A stretch of 64,000 nt of DNA from Baylisascaris procyonis (lineage: Eukaryota > Nematoda > Chromadorea > Rhabditida > Ascarididae). A model generated the notes under the pieces. That model searched no databases and was not told the DNA's origin. It worked only from the letters and a program-made list of their open reading frames with translations. Position 1 is the stretch's first letter; each line of letters opens with the position of its first letter. This document shows positions 27,542 through 39,929 of the stretch, piece after piece. Position numbers and translations under genes: made by a program. The stretch is from positions 4,526,501 through 4,590,500 of the forward strand of contig JAZARR010000074.1 of NCBI GenBank assembly GCA_037389465.1. The letters are read 5' to 3'.

Positions 27542-30500
27542 ATGCTAACACCGATATTTTCGATAAAACAAGACGATAATTTCCTTATCATTAATATTAG
27601 AGCACCATATGCAAATGTGAAGGATACTGAAATCGAATATGATGGACGAATATTTCTGTTCTCATCATCGCCTTATTTCCTCAGACTTCATTTGACGGCG
27701 GATGTCATTCAAAGTGATGATGGAACTGCCGAATACGACTCTGATAAAGGTAAAATTATTTAAGAGTTAGAATAGCCGATGAATTGGTTAATATAAAAGC
27801 AGGAAAAGAACGAGGAAGGGGAGAGATATGCGTTCTTGTGAACAATAGGTGGTACTTCAAGAAGAATTTAGAACGACTTTTTAGATAAAAGGAACGCAAT
27901 GGTTTCTATTGCATTTGGTCAATTCAAATAATTACCCCACAGTGAGATGCTCTTCTCTCTCTTTTTTTTTTGTTTTTGAGAATGTTGTTTATTTTTTCAA
28001 ATTACTGTATATGGAGATCGTTGGACAACTAATCCTTGGATTAGTTATTTAGTAAAAATATAAGTGTAGATGCAATGATGGATGTGATAAATTATCGTAT
28101 GTATAGCATCCATTCATAACAATATAAAATATAGGCATTCTCTCGAAATTATTAATTGCTTTTCGTTTATAAAGTGCTTTCTAAAATTCCTTGCAACTGA
28201 AAGGACCTTTATGCATCCTATATATTATATATTATGTATATATGTGCATTTACTTCTACGCCACCTATATCTTTATACGAATTACATATTTATACTTATA
28301 TGCTAAATATGTAATTTTAGGCAATTTTATGGTGAAAGTGCCAAAAAAGACGAAAGGTGAACATTTCAAAAATTTGGATATGATAACGGAGCTGTTGAGG
28401 CCACAAAAAGATCCCACTGCGGAGCATCTCGTAGAGGAAATCGACGATACGGATGCGGATAATGGGGGTATTTTCTTTTCACAGATTTTTTCTTGGATTT
28501 AGCTATTAGCAATTTACAAATTCACTATATTAAGTTTCTAATCAAATATTCTATTCATGAGTTTGTGGTAGATTATTAGAAGATCTCCTTATTCGGGAGA
28601 TTTCCATCATTTGGATTATATAATTTTAATTGCACTATGTTTTTTTTTTTAAATCAAAATATTCAAAAAAATTGCTAACATTGCAACTAGGAAGTTTTTA
28701 AATTATTTCTGAATAAAATGCCAATAAACTATGAATTTTCATCCGTTCGATTATCGAACAATATTATAGCTTTCTAGATGAGGCAGCAAGTTATTATGAA
28801 TATTAAGCTATCGAGATGCGTTTTTTCCTCGAACTGGGGGGTCGATATTGGTGTTATTTGCTAGTTGCTTGGTTGATGATCCGACTCACTGATATTTGCA
28901 TGAATCTGCTGCAAGAAGCGCATTAATAGGCATTATTCAAACTATCTGAAGCAATACCAGCTGAAGTGATATATCGTAAACTTAAGGGAATTCCGTTTCC
29001 CCGTGCTTATAGTAGATTTCAGTTATATTAGTTATAATTTCTTCCCCCGTTCTTACCAACCTCGTCTGCAAGCATCTATTTATGCACTTTAATTGCTGCA
29101 GCTCGAGTATCCGCACTATATAGGTGGAAGAGCTAAAGGATCGTAGATCAGGCACATCATGCAACTGTACTCAACAGTGGAACAGTACTATCGTCCCTAT
29201 ATTTTCGCTTTAAAAACATCGCAACTGAATGCCAGTTTATTATATACCAATCTCTTGAATATTACTTAAATTTAATTTTTTAGAAGATAGCCGGTCATTT
29301 TGTTTTGCTTTATATGTAATGTGATTATATTGGCTTTAATAGTGTCAAACAAAAACAAAAAGAAAAAAGAAGAGTAATTATTTGATCGTTAATATTGCAG
29401 ATGAATATTTCGTTGACCAAAAGGAAGGTAAGGAAGAGGAAGATCCACTCGATGAGATATGCGCGATGTTTGGATATGGATTTGCTTGGCGTCGTCATGG
29501 CGTATTCGGTCGTTTAGCAGCTGAAATCGATAATCTCATTGATTTAGAGGATGCGGAAAATTCGAGGATAAATGAGAGGATTGATGCATGTTGTGCACAT
29601 GATCAGCTTTCATTTCAACCGGATCATTACATGTTAGCTTTTATATTGAACTCTGAAAAAGGCGAACTCCAATTTCCTTTGCAATATCTTGAATATTACT
29701 TAATATTTACCACATAAAATTTGGAATAGTGATTTAGAATATAGATTGCCTATGTAATATTTTCTTGGTTTTATTGGCGACTTTCTTACGAAGTAACACG
29801 TTCGAGAGTGTTTTGAGTCGATTCCTAATCGATACGTGAAAAGTTGAATCTGTGTTCTAAGACATTTGGCGAGCATAATTCCCCCCCCCCCCCTCAAGAC
29901 TTTTATTAAAGTTAAAAAAGAATTAAAATAAAAAATATTGCTTTGCGAAAAGTTCATCATTTGTGGCTATGATCAAATAAATGGGGGATACTTTCATACT
30001 AATCCCTGACCTTGATTTATTAATGTTATTATTTGAAAGTGCGACTATTCGTCTTTCGAAAGTGTTCGACTAATCTCGAAGAAAGTGAAAGTACTTTCAA
30101 TGTTATTTGAAAGACATTAGTGTCACTATACTAATGGTATAGTAAGATGATAATTTTAAGTGAATAGAATTGTTTATTATAGAGCAGATCTAATGGAGAA
30201 AAATGAGCAACTTGAAGGATGTCTCAATTTTGAATTGCTGATATCAAACTTCGAGATTTCTAACGATGATCGCGAGCATCTGAAAGAGCTACCTCGGCGG
30301 AAGTTACCTAAACTTACTGACGAATGTGCAAGACAAATAGCACTCTCGTTGATCGATATACTCTTTGCATACCTATATGATCTAAGAACGAATGATGGTG
30401 AACATTGCGTTGAATCCGGTACGTTTATGATATTTAAAAACATCTATAAATTAATCGTTTTACCCCCAACTTTTAGATAATTATATAGAAGGCAGAAAAA

Positions 30501-32183
30501 GCTAATTTACAAATCGTTTTATGCATTTCATTGTTTCACTTAATTAATGCTTAGATTTGAAAAATATAACTCCTATTCATTGTTCATCATTATAAATATC
30601 GCACCTTGAGAAGGTATTTAACTTGTTTCCACGGCTTTCTCTAATAGTATTGTTTGTTATAACGTTTTTAATTTCATCGTTAAATAAGTTTTATCACTCT
30701 TAGCCTCTAACGTATTCCTCGCTCATTCAGTGGTGCAATCCGATTGAACAAAAGAGGCTTAGAATGTTCGTTTTTGAATATGAGAGAGGGGTATTAAAGG
30801 AGGTAGTACAATACTGATTGCAGGTTGGACGATCGCTAAACTGAGTCCCTCATTGTCGTTTTTGGTGAGATGGAGATCGGCTAAAGAAGCATTAGTGAGC
30901 GTAGTGCGGCGATCACTATGTTATCCTCTCTATAGGCATTGGAATATTGCAATGCGTGTCATCGATGATCTCAAATTGCTTCTTCTTAAGGGTTAGTTTG
31001 CCGCCATTCGCCTTTGATTTTAATCGTTGCCAATTGTTTTCGGGGAGGGTGGGGAGAGGGGGGGGTAGAGAAGGATCGTTTGATACTGTCGTCTATTAAG
31101 ATGGAAAGGGGGGTTGCTTCATGAATCCTTCATTCATCTACTCGGCTAATCACTTGAGGCTGTATTAATTTCATGTAGGTTGTGCCATCAAAGAAGTTAT
31201 ATTTGCTTTTACTTTGCTTTCGTAGTGTTTATTCATTTCGATCTATTATATAAACGATTAGCTTTTATCATTACGTTCGTTATACCGCATCCGGAAGTTT
31301 ATTCAAAACGTTTACCGTTCTACGATATATAAAATCACAGAGGCAATAAATTTTTTAAGGTTTCATATGGTTGTAATCAAAGAGTTGAAGGTATTTATGT
31401 GCATTAATTACACATTTTATATTGCAGCAATATGTAACGTTTAAAACTTATGAGAACGTATCTCCTTTTTTTTTACCTTTATAGTAGGAAAGGAGAGGAG
31501 GGCTTTATTCGGCGGAATATGATATCTGCAATCTGCCATCGATCGCTTCACGCGATTCGTTTCCGTTCACCGCTGCGTTCTTTGGATATTGCGTCTATGA
31601 ATTTGAACTTAGTTATTGAGAACTGATGGTTGAGATGATCATATTGATCTGCTTTCACTTCTGCAATACCTTTTTAAGATAATCAGTATTTATAATGATT
31701 TTTCGTATATTTTTTTATAGTATTCAAGAAAAACTCTCCAAAGAGATTTTTTGTTTTGATGGGACAAGATTACATTTAAATAATTGCTTATATCACACGG
31801 TAGATGTTTAGTTATTTTGGATTCATTATCACATATTTGCCTCCCAATAAGTATTCTTTCATTTCTCTTGTTTTGATTAATATTGATATCTATCTGCAGG
31901 TCGATCGGCGATACTCCATTGTCTCACTGATATTCGTAGAGTGTTCTCGACGAGTGGCGATTTTCGATATTTACTCAACGATCTATTTATGACCGATTAT
32001 TGCATTTGGATTCAATGTGTCGATGATCAACTAATCGAATGGCTAAAGAATGAGCTTTCACAAGTGGAGTTGCAAAAGAACGATATACAATTGGAACTTG
32101 AAGAAATCGAACTTGAGGCAAAGCTAATGGCACTCGATGTCGCTGATAACGTAGAACCACTCGATTCGGATGATGAATCGTAA
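27542..32183 (+). CDS. SHQ1: SHQ1, H/ACA ribonucleoprotein assembly chaperone
   Basis: Six exons, 27542-27749, 28321-28467, 29401-29632, 30183-30418, 30824-30991 and 31900-32183, give 424 residues. SHQ1 holds the pseudouridine synthase dyskerin (NAP57/Cbf5) before it is built into H/ACA snoRNPs and telomerase-type particles. Residues 1-95 are a CS (Hsp20-like) domain: MLTPIFSIKQDDNFLII, then SSSPYFLRLHL and TAEYDSDKGNFMVKVPKK. A linker rich in Asp/Glu follows. The SHQ1-specific helical domain then shows GYGFAWRRHGVF, PDHYIADL (Ile codon split by intron 3), DILFAYLYDLRTNDGEH, VESGWTIAKLSPSLSFL, RRSLCYPLYRHW and NDLFMTDYCIWIQ, all hallmarks of the family. The C-terminal 60 residues are a charged helix rich in Glu and Leu ending DSDDES. 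The frame running on past 29632 is intron read-through. An AATAAA lies 91 bases behind the stop. Confidence 0.96.
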
Positions 32184-32273
32184 TGTGTGCGATACTACGG
32201 CAAGAAGTTGATTCATAACAATTGAACCTTCAACAAATTTCAACAGCATTGAGTGGGTTCAAATGAGAAGTGG

Positions 32274-32279
32274 AATAAA
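32274..32279 (+). terminator. candidate poly(A) signal of SHQ1
   Basis: AATAAA begins 91 bases behind the TAA at 32183 in the sense orientation, a good distance for a short 3'UTR. Confidence 0.6.
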
Positions 32280-35202
32280 ATTAAGTGGTGCGAGGAAAGA
32301 GGCAAGATCCATGTGGTAGATTTGGTCTGTGGGAGGGGAGAGGAATACATCTCTACAAGCTTGATTCTGAGGAAAATGAAATAAGAGCATGGCGTTACAA
32401 ATAACAATCCCGGGGAGGAGGATATAGATGTCATATGCGTTCTCCACTTTAGTTTGAGTGAAGGAAAATACAGATGTGATATCCGTTGCATTAATCAAGA
32501 TGAGATTTTAAATTCTATCATTTCATAAAAATTTCACATGAAAATTTTCATCGTTTTAAACGCTCTCAACGCTCATAATATTTTTTCTTTCCCTTATACG
32601 GTGGTCTTCATTTCGGTGATCCATTGTTTTCGATGAGTTTATTATTGATATTTTCCGTTATTCGAAGTCTAAATTACATCACTAAATCCTCACCGTTCGA
32701 CTAGTGGCCCTAACTCTTTCAGGATTTAGTGATTTGGATCTCGTAAGATTATGCTTTCTCTCCGGAGGAGGTTCCATATTCTACTTCAGTTCACTTGATT
32801 TTACCTATATAGGCGTATTTATTTGATCGTAATGTCTCTATTAGAATGGCATCCATTTTTGAGATGAGCGTAAAGAAGGAGCGGAAAGGATTGTGGGATA
32901 AATGATATAGGAAATGTTAAAATCAATCAAATCCTAATTCGACATTCGTTCTACAGTCTCAACAATGCTGAATATAGTCTTAATGCGTTACCTATGGCGT
33001 CGATATTTTTTACCAGTGAATTATTAATTCTCATCGTTCACTAATATATTGAAATGATAATTTCATCATATATATTTAAACTATTTATTTCATTTTTTAA
33101 AATTCTTCTTTATCGATGGGTATCTACTATAATCCATAAGTGAATGCAGTTTATAGTTGTCGAATTCCTTTAAAATACTCTTGTGATCTTCTAAAATGCG
33201 CCTCGAATACGCTGAACGCATCTTGACAACGTGGATAATCTCAGTCATATTGTTATCTCTTTTTGCAGCTATTTTTGCCTTTTTTTTTATAATGGAATGG
33301 CGGGATCTTTGTTTTGTATTCTTACAAACAAATAAAAATTTAGATAGATGAGAGATCGGTTTAAAGTAATATTAACTGACGATCATATTATTCGTTGTCA
33401 TGCTGCACATATATCGGTTCGATTTTGCAAATTGGATGATTTAAAAATGTTTTTATTTCGTTTTTCGCTCATTTATTGTTCACTTCTTTTTTTTTCCATT
33501 CACCTTTCGTTTGTTCGCTTTTTGAGACTTTCTTTGTCGTTTTTCATTCCTAGATATTGCTAATATTATTATTGTTTAATGTTTTTTATAACTCTTATTA
33601 TTATTTATTATTTTATTAAAAATAAAAAAAATTATCACAAAATTCACATTCGTTTTTCTATAATTGAAAACTGTATTTTCAACGGTGGATTCTTTTCTTA
33701 CCATTTTTTTTGTGTTGCTTGATTTTTTGTATTTCATCGCTTTTTTTTTTTTTCTTTTTGTAAAAATGTAGTATGGGGATTTAATATTTATTTCTTTATG
33801 TGCGTTTATCTATTGGTCCACATGTAGTAATTTCATCTACCGAATTTTTGGCAACGAAATCTTATTGTAATACGCATTATGGGATAAGCTTTTATATCAA
33901 TAATACCAATATTAAATTGATTAATCAACTGCCAAAAGGAGTGGTAAATTTTTAATTAAAAAACGACTCCGCATTCCTATTCGTAAAAAAAAGAACGAAT
34001 CGTTTTTTTTTTAATATAAAAGATGCGTCGCCTAAAACGTGCAAAAACTCACATCGTTTCACTTCCTTCTACATTAATTCTCCATTCATTCACTTCTGCA
34101 TCATGCGGTTGGAAGATGTGCGAAAATATGCGAAAGCTTTATTTGCAATAATAAAAGCGTTTCGCAAAGATGCATGAAATTATTATGTGAAGTTAAACGA
34201 TAACTATACTTTACTAGTTTGTTGAATATATTTCAGTTAATAATTCGAGGCATACGCACAATTTCTAAATTTCTTTCTAAGCTTTATCGTTAATAAATTT
34301 GTTAAATTTTACCTCGATTGGTTTCTTATCCGCTTGCAATTTGAAATTAAAAAAAAAATTGTTTTTTTTTTCACATATGTAAAGAAATCTTTTTGCGTTA
34401 TATTGGAATTTTTTGCTAATTCTTGTATCCCTTAAAAACGATGTGAAATTTCCTGATTTTTGAGATTTTTATTCGAGGCGGTTGTTCAGAAATTCATTAT
34501 ATACGTTTTATGCAGATGGTAAATGTTTGGATTAAGATACTGCGATAAAGACCAACCAGATTTCTGATTGTCCAACGTGCCACCATTGTCTGTCCTTATG
34601 TCCACGCCACAGTTGTGTCTAGTTTCGGAAGGACCTCATCATTTAATTTGCATTTGCAATTAACTTTAAAAACGTTTAATGATTCTTGAGATGGTGTTAG
34701 TCTGTATTAAGCTCAGCTGCAGATTGTTGTCAGTTATATACGTCAGAAAAAATTTGGTATTATCGTTGATGATTGGGATTTGAGCGAGTTGAAAAGCTTT
34801 TATTTATCGTACTCTGCCTCGATAAGAAGTTTATGGTTCGTTTGGGGTCGGTTGTATTCAGTGATATTATTTAGAAAGGAGATGGTTTCGGGCATGCATC
34901 ATAGGTGGTTCATCGTTGCATTTGCAGTTGATTCGGAATACCACTTTGGGGTCGACGAGGTTCGGAGATCGTGATATGAGATCCCATTTCCGTTTTGCAG
35001 TTGATTAGAAGTGCTCGCGTCCCTATTGTTATCGAGATCTCCATCGCAGAAATGAGAGCACTTTTCATAAAGCACAATGCTGTGATGGCACAAATTTTCG
35101 GGTTTCGATTTTTTTGTTTTTTTTTTGGATTTTTTTGGTGATTGAAAATAGAACGAATTAAATGAAGGAAAACCTCTTAATCTACTGCTGTGGGATTTGA
35201 AA
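32280..35202. other. intergenic spacer SHQ1-UQCC2
   Basis: About 2.9 kb, very AT-rich from 33000 to 34500 with many poly-T runs. Short open frames (33348-33563, 34780-34974) show no motif. No RNA gene or transposon ends were recognised. Confidence 0.5.
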
Positions 35203-35210
35203 TTTCGCAG
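35203..35210 (+). promoter_or_regulatory. likely spliced-leader acceptor before UQCC2
   Basis: TTTCGCAG ends 15 bases before the first ATG (35226) and 66 before the second in-frame ATG (35277). It fits use of 35226. Confidence 0.45.
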
Positions 35211-35225
35211 TGTTCATTCTTAAAA

Positions 35226-38200
35226 ATGCGCAATTTATTAATAAAATTTTTTGAAGGCGGATCTCCATTTGTGGCAATGTCAACGCATTATTATAAAAGA
35301 TTTGTGAGATTGGCAGCACGATGGCCAAAAGATAAGCATAAGAATCGAGAGCGTGATGCGGCTGTTTTCATCGAGAATGAAATCGAGAGAGCATTCCGAA
35401 AAGAGCCAAATACCCTTCCGCAGGACAGTGCATTATGCGAGAGACGTCTACAAAGTAAGCTTTTTTTCGATACCTTTATACAAAAAAAAGTTTTTTTCTT
35501 CAACGTCTATATTTGTGATTCGAAATTAAATTATTGAATTCGTTGATGTGCTTCTAAGCTGTACCACTCATATCTCAAAAACATAGAAAGTAGAGTTGAT
35601 TGCCTCTATTATTTCAGTGCATCTGAGCTAAATCCGTTCCCACATGCTGCCAGAGCTGAGTTCAATCTAAAACTATATGGGCGATCCATGCTAGGCGATC
35701 AGATTTAGCTTAGTAGAGACAGGAAGGGGGGTCAGATTCAACCCATCTTCCTATGCCTCACTCATTCAACCGCATCGCTGCATTAATTTTCCAAGCGTAT
35801 TGAAATAGTGCTTCACGGGCTTTCTCCTGTATGATCGATCAGGTTGTATGAGTTCTGAATTAGAAATTCCTAAGTGAACCACGTATAGCCAGCTGTAGAA
35901 GAGAGAACTAACATGCCAACTTTATGCGATCTTAAGTGCTAATGATAACTCATGAAGAAGATAGCTAATGGGAATGAAAATAACTTCAAGAGCACCGATT
36001 CATTAGCGACAGATATTCTCGCCGAAATTTTCTAGCCATAGCTTTCGTGATTTGGTTGCTGATAGTTCCAGGCAGACAACGACAAGCGCAGATATGACGT
36101 CGCAATAGTGTACTTTTTTCAAAAATTTGCATAAGTATTTAAGAAATTATATAATATCCATGCACAAGAAATTATAGTAGTTTTTTCGGGAAGTAATTCA
36201 ATGTGGATGAAAGCATACTGAGGAAGGATAGTTTAATTTCGTTAAAGAGTTCAAAATTTTTGGGTGAAGAAAAGAGTTATTAATGAGGGATTTCATGAGG
36301 GCGATAGTTCGATTCACATGCGGCCGGAAATTGAAATTGATTTTTTTTTTGTAATGTTTTAACTCCTCTAATAGCAATCATATTATCGAATCTTATCATA
36401 TGCAAATGAGATCAAACTAATATATTTAAACGAATGGATTGATTGATATGCAAAATCACAGGAAGTGAAATTTTTTTGGATTTTAAATTCGAAAAGCATT
36501 TCTAACAAATTTTCAATTTTCTTCACAAAAAAAAAACGATAAAAATGTCATCGAGAAATATAATAGATTCCTTAGAATTATATTTGCTGTGAGGCATTTT
36601 TTAGTGATTAAATAAAAGTCTTATGCTTTACTTCATTTTCTTTTCTTTTTTTTTTTTGCAACCGATAAAAGCTTGCCACGCACATCGACCACACTCCTTT
36701 TCATCTACTCTTCCCCCTTCCTCTTCCTTGCCGTATGAATATTGCTCAATAGTTTTTGTGCAGCTATAAGAAACTAACTGCGAAAGCAGTAACAGCTAAA
36801 CTTTTGTTCTTATACAATTGTGTCTTTTAGATGATATTCCATTGTAAAGTGCAATTGTTACGGAGGAAAAAAGTGCGAAAAGAGATCAAATATATGTTCA
36901 TTTTTCCATAGTAATTTAGCACTTTTCTGAGGAGTCAATTTTCCATTAGTCAATAAAATTGAACACGAACAGGTAAATGACGAAAAGAATTGCACTAATA
37001 GCCGCATTACTAACTTCTATAATGACTCCTAATCATTACTTATAATCGCTCGATGTTATATTTGGCTTGAATTAATCCATAATCCCTAGTCACTTTCAGT
37101 GAATTGACAAATGAGGTGCATTGTCATTTGATGGCGTTGTTTGTTTATCACTACTTTTGATCTCTAATATTGTCCATTGATTGTGATATTGCATGAAGAG
37201 GGCATTCCCTTCAGCATTATCCCGTTCAGTCAATAATCCCCTGCGGGAAAGTTGTTTATTAAAGAAAGCACATTGCATTATTTTCCAGTTATAAGGTATT
37301 TCTAAATATTCTTCCTACTTCTTTGTATCTGCTTCTACCTTCCGGGATAATATATTTAAAAAAAAAAAAACGACATAATTTTCATGCACTATTGAGAGCA
37401 TTTTGCAGTAACAATGACAACATTGTACTTCCGCATTTTAATATATGTATGTCCCTTTGTCATGTTATTGTTTTTTTTTAAATAAACTGCAAAAATAATA
37501 ACAATAAAATTTGGCCAACGTAATATACGTAACATAAAATAGCCCTCTAGGTTGTACTTCTTTAACTGCTTTTTATTTGAGCTAAAAAAAATTTGCATCG
37601 AAAAATTTCTGTCGGTTTTTATTATTGTGAAGCAAATTTCGGTATTGTTTCAGTGGTTTTTTTTTTTTGTTCAGAATATTTGCACAACATGTTGAACTGT
37701 TAGAGTGACTTGCAGAAAATGCCTGTCTTTCTGTTGTGTTTCTTGGCTTTTGTATATATCTGTATATTGGACAGCTACATTAACTTATCGTGATATGTAA
37801 GCACTCGTTAAATAGGTTTATTTGCGAAAATGTTCTTTTGCAAGTAAGGTGTTTACTTGCCCGAAGATGCTCTACGTAAATGGTCGGCGATGTGCGTATT
37901 TACCCAGAAAATATTGGGGGAATATCAATTGCATATCGTTTTTCGATCTCGATGTAGAGCATTGCAATTCATTGACGTAAACCTTTTCAATATAAAATTG
38001 CACGCAATAGTGAGTGCGTATCAATTTTTATTGAATATAACAGCAAAAGTATTCGATTCTCATTTAAAATAATTTCGTTTTCTATTGTTTTCTTTATCAA
38101 TAGTCTTTTAATCTCTTTTTTCGTTTTGTATTTCTTCTTGATATATTTACTCTCCAATTAAATGCGATTTTAATTTAGCATAGTCAATTTTTTTTAATGG

Positions 38201-38930
38201 CCACTTTCACAACATTACTACAAATCAACTAAATCATATGTATTAAATTCGAAATTAACGTTTGAAATTCTCTTCGGGAAATTTGTTTTTAACTTTTTCT
38301 CGGCTTTTTTTTCAGATTATACCAAATAAATAAAATGGGCATTTTCAACAGCACCTATGCTACTCTTGAAACATACCCGTGATTTTAGGCAGCGTACTTT
38401 GGGAACTATTATATATCGGCGTCTAAAATTTTATGCAGCTTATTTTAATGATATCTTTTGGCATTCTTTTAAGATTTCATCTCGAGTGGAATTAGTCAAT
38501 CATGGACCATTAAATGCATTGATATGAAATCCAACATACCATAAGTAGCATTATATATTTACAACTTACCCATAAGGCCTTTATCCGCTTAAGTTTACAA
38601 CCACATAACTACGTTATATTAGTTGAAAACGTTATCCATTGACTATATTAGCTATTTAGTTGACTATTAAATTAGCTTAGCCTATTGATCTTTATTTAGT
38701 TGATTTTTATCCTCTCATTGTAAGTGATTTTTATCTTTATTTTTAAAGGTTTGGAGCAAATTCTAACAAGTGTACATCGTTGCAACTATCCGAATTCGTA
38801 CAAATCGGGTGTCTTCGGTCTTAATTTGGATCGCCTACGTGAAGCGAATTCCGACGACGGTAGAAGGATGTTCGGTCTTCGTGACGATAAGAAATCCTTC
38901 TTTAGTGGTTTCTTGAAACGAAAATCATAA
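35226..38930 (+). CDS. UQCC2: UQCC2/Cbp6-like complex III assembly factor
   Basis: Two exons, 35226-35454 and 38749-38930, join in phase 1 (AGT serine codon) and give 136 residues. UQCC2 and Cbp6 bind newly made cytochrome b in mitochondria with UQCC1 (Cbp3), the first step of bc1 complex assembly. The match is to the N-terminal half: YYKRFVRLAARWPKDKHK (from about residue 22), NRERDAAVFIENEIERAFRKE, then NTLPQDSALCERRLQS, and after the intron LEQILTSVHRCNYPNSYKSG. This is the pattern RYRRFLKLCEEWP...RDLGAYLRQRVAQAFREG...LHSNYYKHKYP of vertebrates in loose form. The first 17 residues (MRNLLIKFFEGG) could be a targeting extension; starting at Met18 (35277) would match the vertebrate N-terminus. 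The C-terminus is lineage-specific and basic (FFSGFLKRKS). The single intron of 3.3 kb is long. Family call good, but conservation is modest. Confidence 0.8.
35623..35713. repeat. inverted repeat in the UQCC2 intron
   Basis: CTGAGCTAAATC (35623-35634) and GATTTAGCTTAG (35702-35713) are complementary at 11 of 12 positions, around a loop of 67 bases that is less AT-rich than the flanks. It may be a small foldback element or a structured RNA, or chance. No clear target-site duplication was seen. Confidence 0.4.
37851..38072 (+). other. exon-like open frame inside the UQCC2 intron
   Basis: About 71 codons open after GTTTACTTG, reading LPEDALRKWSAMCVFTQKIL and onwards without low-complexity sequence, ending at TAA 38070-38072. 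No ATG start, no family match, and no clean donor or acceptor that would insert it into UQCC2. It may be a decayed element or chance. A 9-base inverted pair (ATGCTCTAC near 37866 and GTAGAGCAT near 37954) lies in it. Confidence 0.2.
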
Positions 38931-39275
38931 TTAAGCAATTATTCATTCGTATTACACTCTCAGATTGTTTTATTTTCTCTATAGCTGTAATTTTTTTTTT
39001 TTTTTTCAAACATTATATCATATATAGATATAGAATGAGTATGATGAAGTGCCTCATTCGAAATTCACTTCCGTCTTTCACATTTATTTTTGTGTGTTTA
39101 GAGATTTAGCATCCATAATTTAGGATCAGTTAAGTGAAATTGATGACTTGAATACAACTAGCAACTAAGTAGAATATATGACTCGGAGAGAAACAGTAGA
39201 TTCTCATTGTTCGCTATTTAATTTTGTTGATTATTTTAGGAATTGAAACATTACTTCTAACTAAACTGAGTTAAC
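38931..39275. other. UQCC2 3' region
   Basis: The probable 3'UTR of UQCC2. It contains a T run at 38991-39006 and no clear poly(A) signal before the tandem repeat that follows. Confidence 0.4.
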
Positions 39276-39372
39276 TTTTGAGTTGTTTATTGTAATACAA
39301 TTTTGAGTCGTTTACTGTAGTACAATTTTGAGTCGTTTACTGTAGTACAACTTTGAGTCTTACTGTAGTACG
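39276..39372. repeat. 25-bp tandem repeat behind UQCC2
   Basis: Four copies at 25-base spacing (39276, 39301, 39326, 39351) of TTTTGAGTCGTTTACTGTAG plus TACAA. The first copy differs at three sites and the last has lost two or three bases. It is followed at 39425 by AATAAA, so it may sit in the UQCC2 3'UTR, much like the 31-bp repeat behind TDP1. Confidence 0.92.
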
Positions 39373-39424
39373 CTGTTGCATTCAAATTGTTATGACATAG
39401 AAAAAAGAAAGGAACAATGCCATC

Positions 39425-39430
39425 AATAAA
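39425..39430 (+). terminator. candidate poly(A) signal of UQCC2
   Basis: AATAAA about 495 bases behind the UQCC2 stop and just after the tandem repeat. Confidence 0.4.
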
Positions 39431-39746
39431 AATATTGTACATCTTATTTGCACCATACTTGTTGTTTTTATTGCTGAGTCAGACTTGATAAAATGAAATA
39501 TCTCCAAGAGTTGTTTTTATTTCAACGTATTTATTGCCCTTATTTGACCTATTGCCTTACTGTAGCTATATTTCACGCTTACGGTATAAGAGCACACCTA
39601 GCATCATTAGTCGATTCTATTACCGATCTATTTTACTGTTACTGTAGATCGAAAGAGTCACCATCTTACGAACAATACTCTCTAATTGAGGTTGATACGA
39701 GCACAACCATATAACATTTGTTTTTTCTTGTAGATCGTCTTGTCGA

Positions 39747-39929
39747 ATGGCGTCGTCCACTTCTGATGGGGGGAGGGATGGCCTTTTTTTATTCGACAAT
39801 TTCACATATCGGCTTAGAGGACTCCTTCAGTACTACACTCTAATCCTGCTTACTATCTTATGCAGCGCAATTGTTGTGTTTCTGAAGATGCTTTTTTGCA
39901 GAGGATTTATTTCAGCGATAAAACACTAA
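39747..39929 (+). CDS. possible small membrane protein of unknown function
   Basis: ATG at 39747 opens 60 codons: a polar start (MASSTSDGGRDG) and then one long hydrophobic segment, about residues 29-50, containing YYTLILLTILCSAIVVFL. A TTTTTTCTTGTAG acceptor-like sequence ends at 39733, 13 bases upstream, as with the trans-spliced genes here. The layout fits a single-pass micropeptide, but no family is recognised and there is no intron to support it. An upstream ORF at 39493-39714 is not clearly connected. Confidence 0.3.
   Translation: MASSTSDGGRDGLFLFDNFTYRLRGLLQYYTLILLTILCSAIVVFLKMLFCRGFISAIKH

Noticed and set aside
29633..29717. Extension of SHQ1 exon 3 to the stop at 29715
   Set aside because: Splicing at 29632 restores the family motif PDHYIADL and the right phase; the extension is intron read-through.
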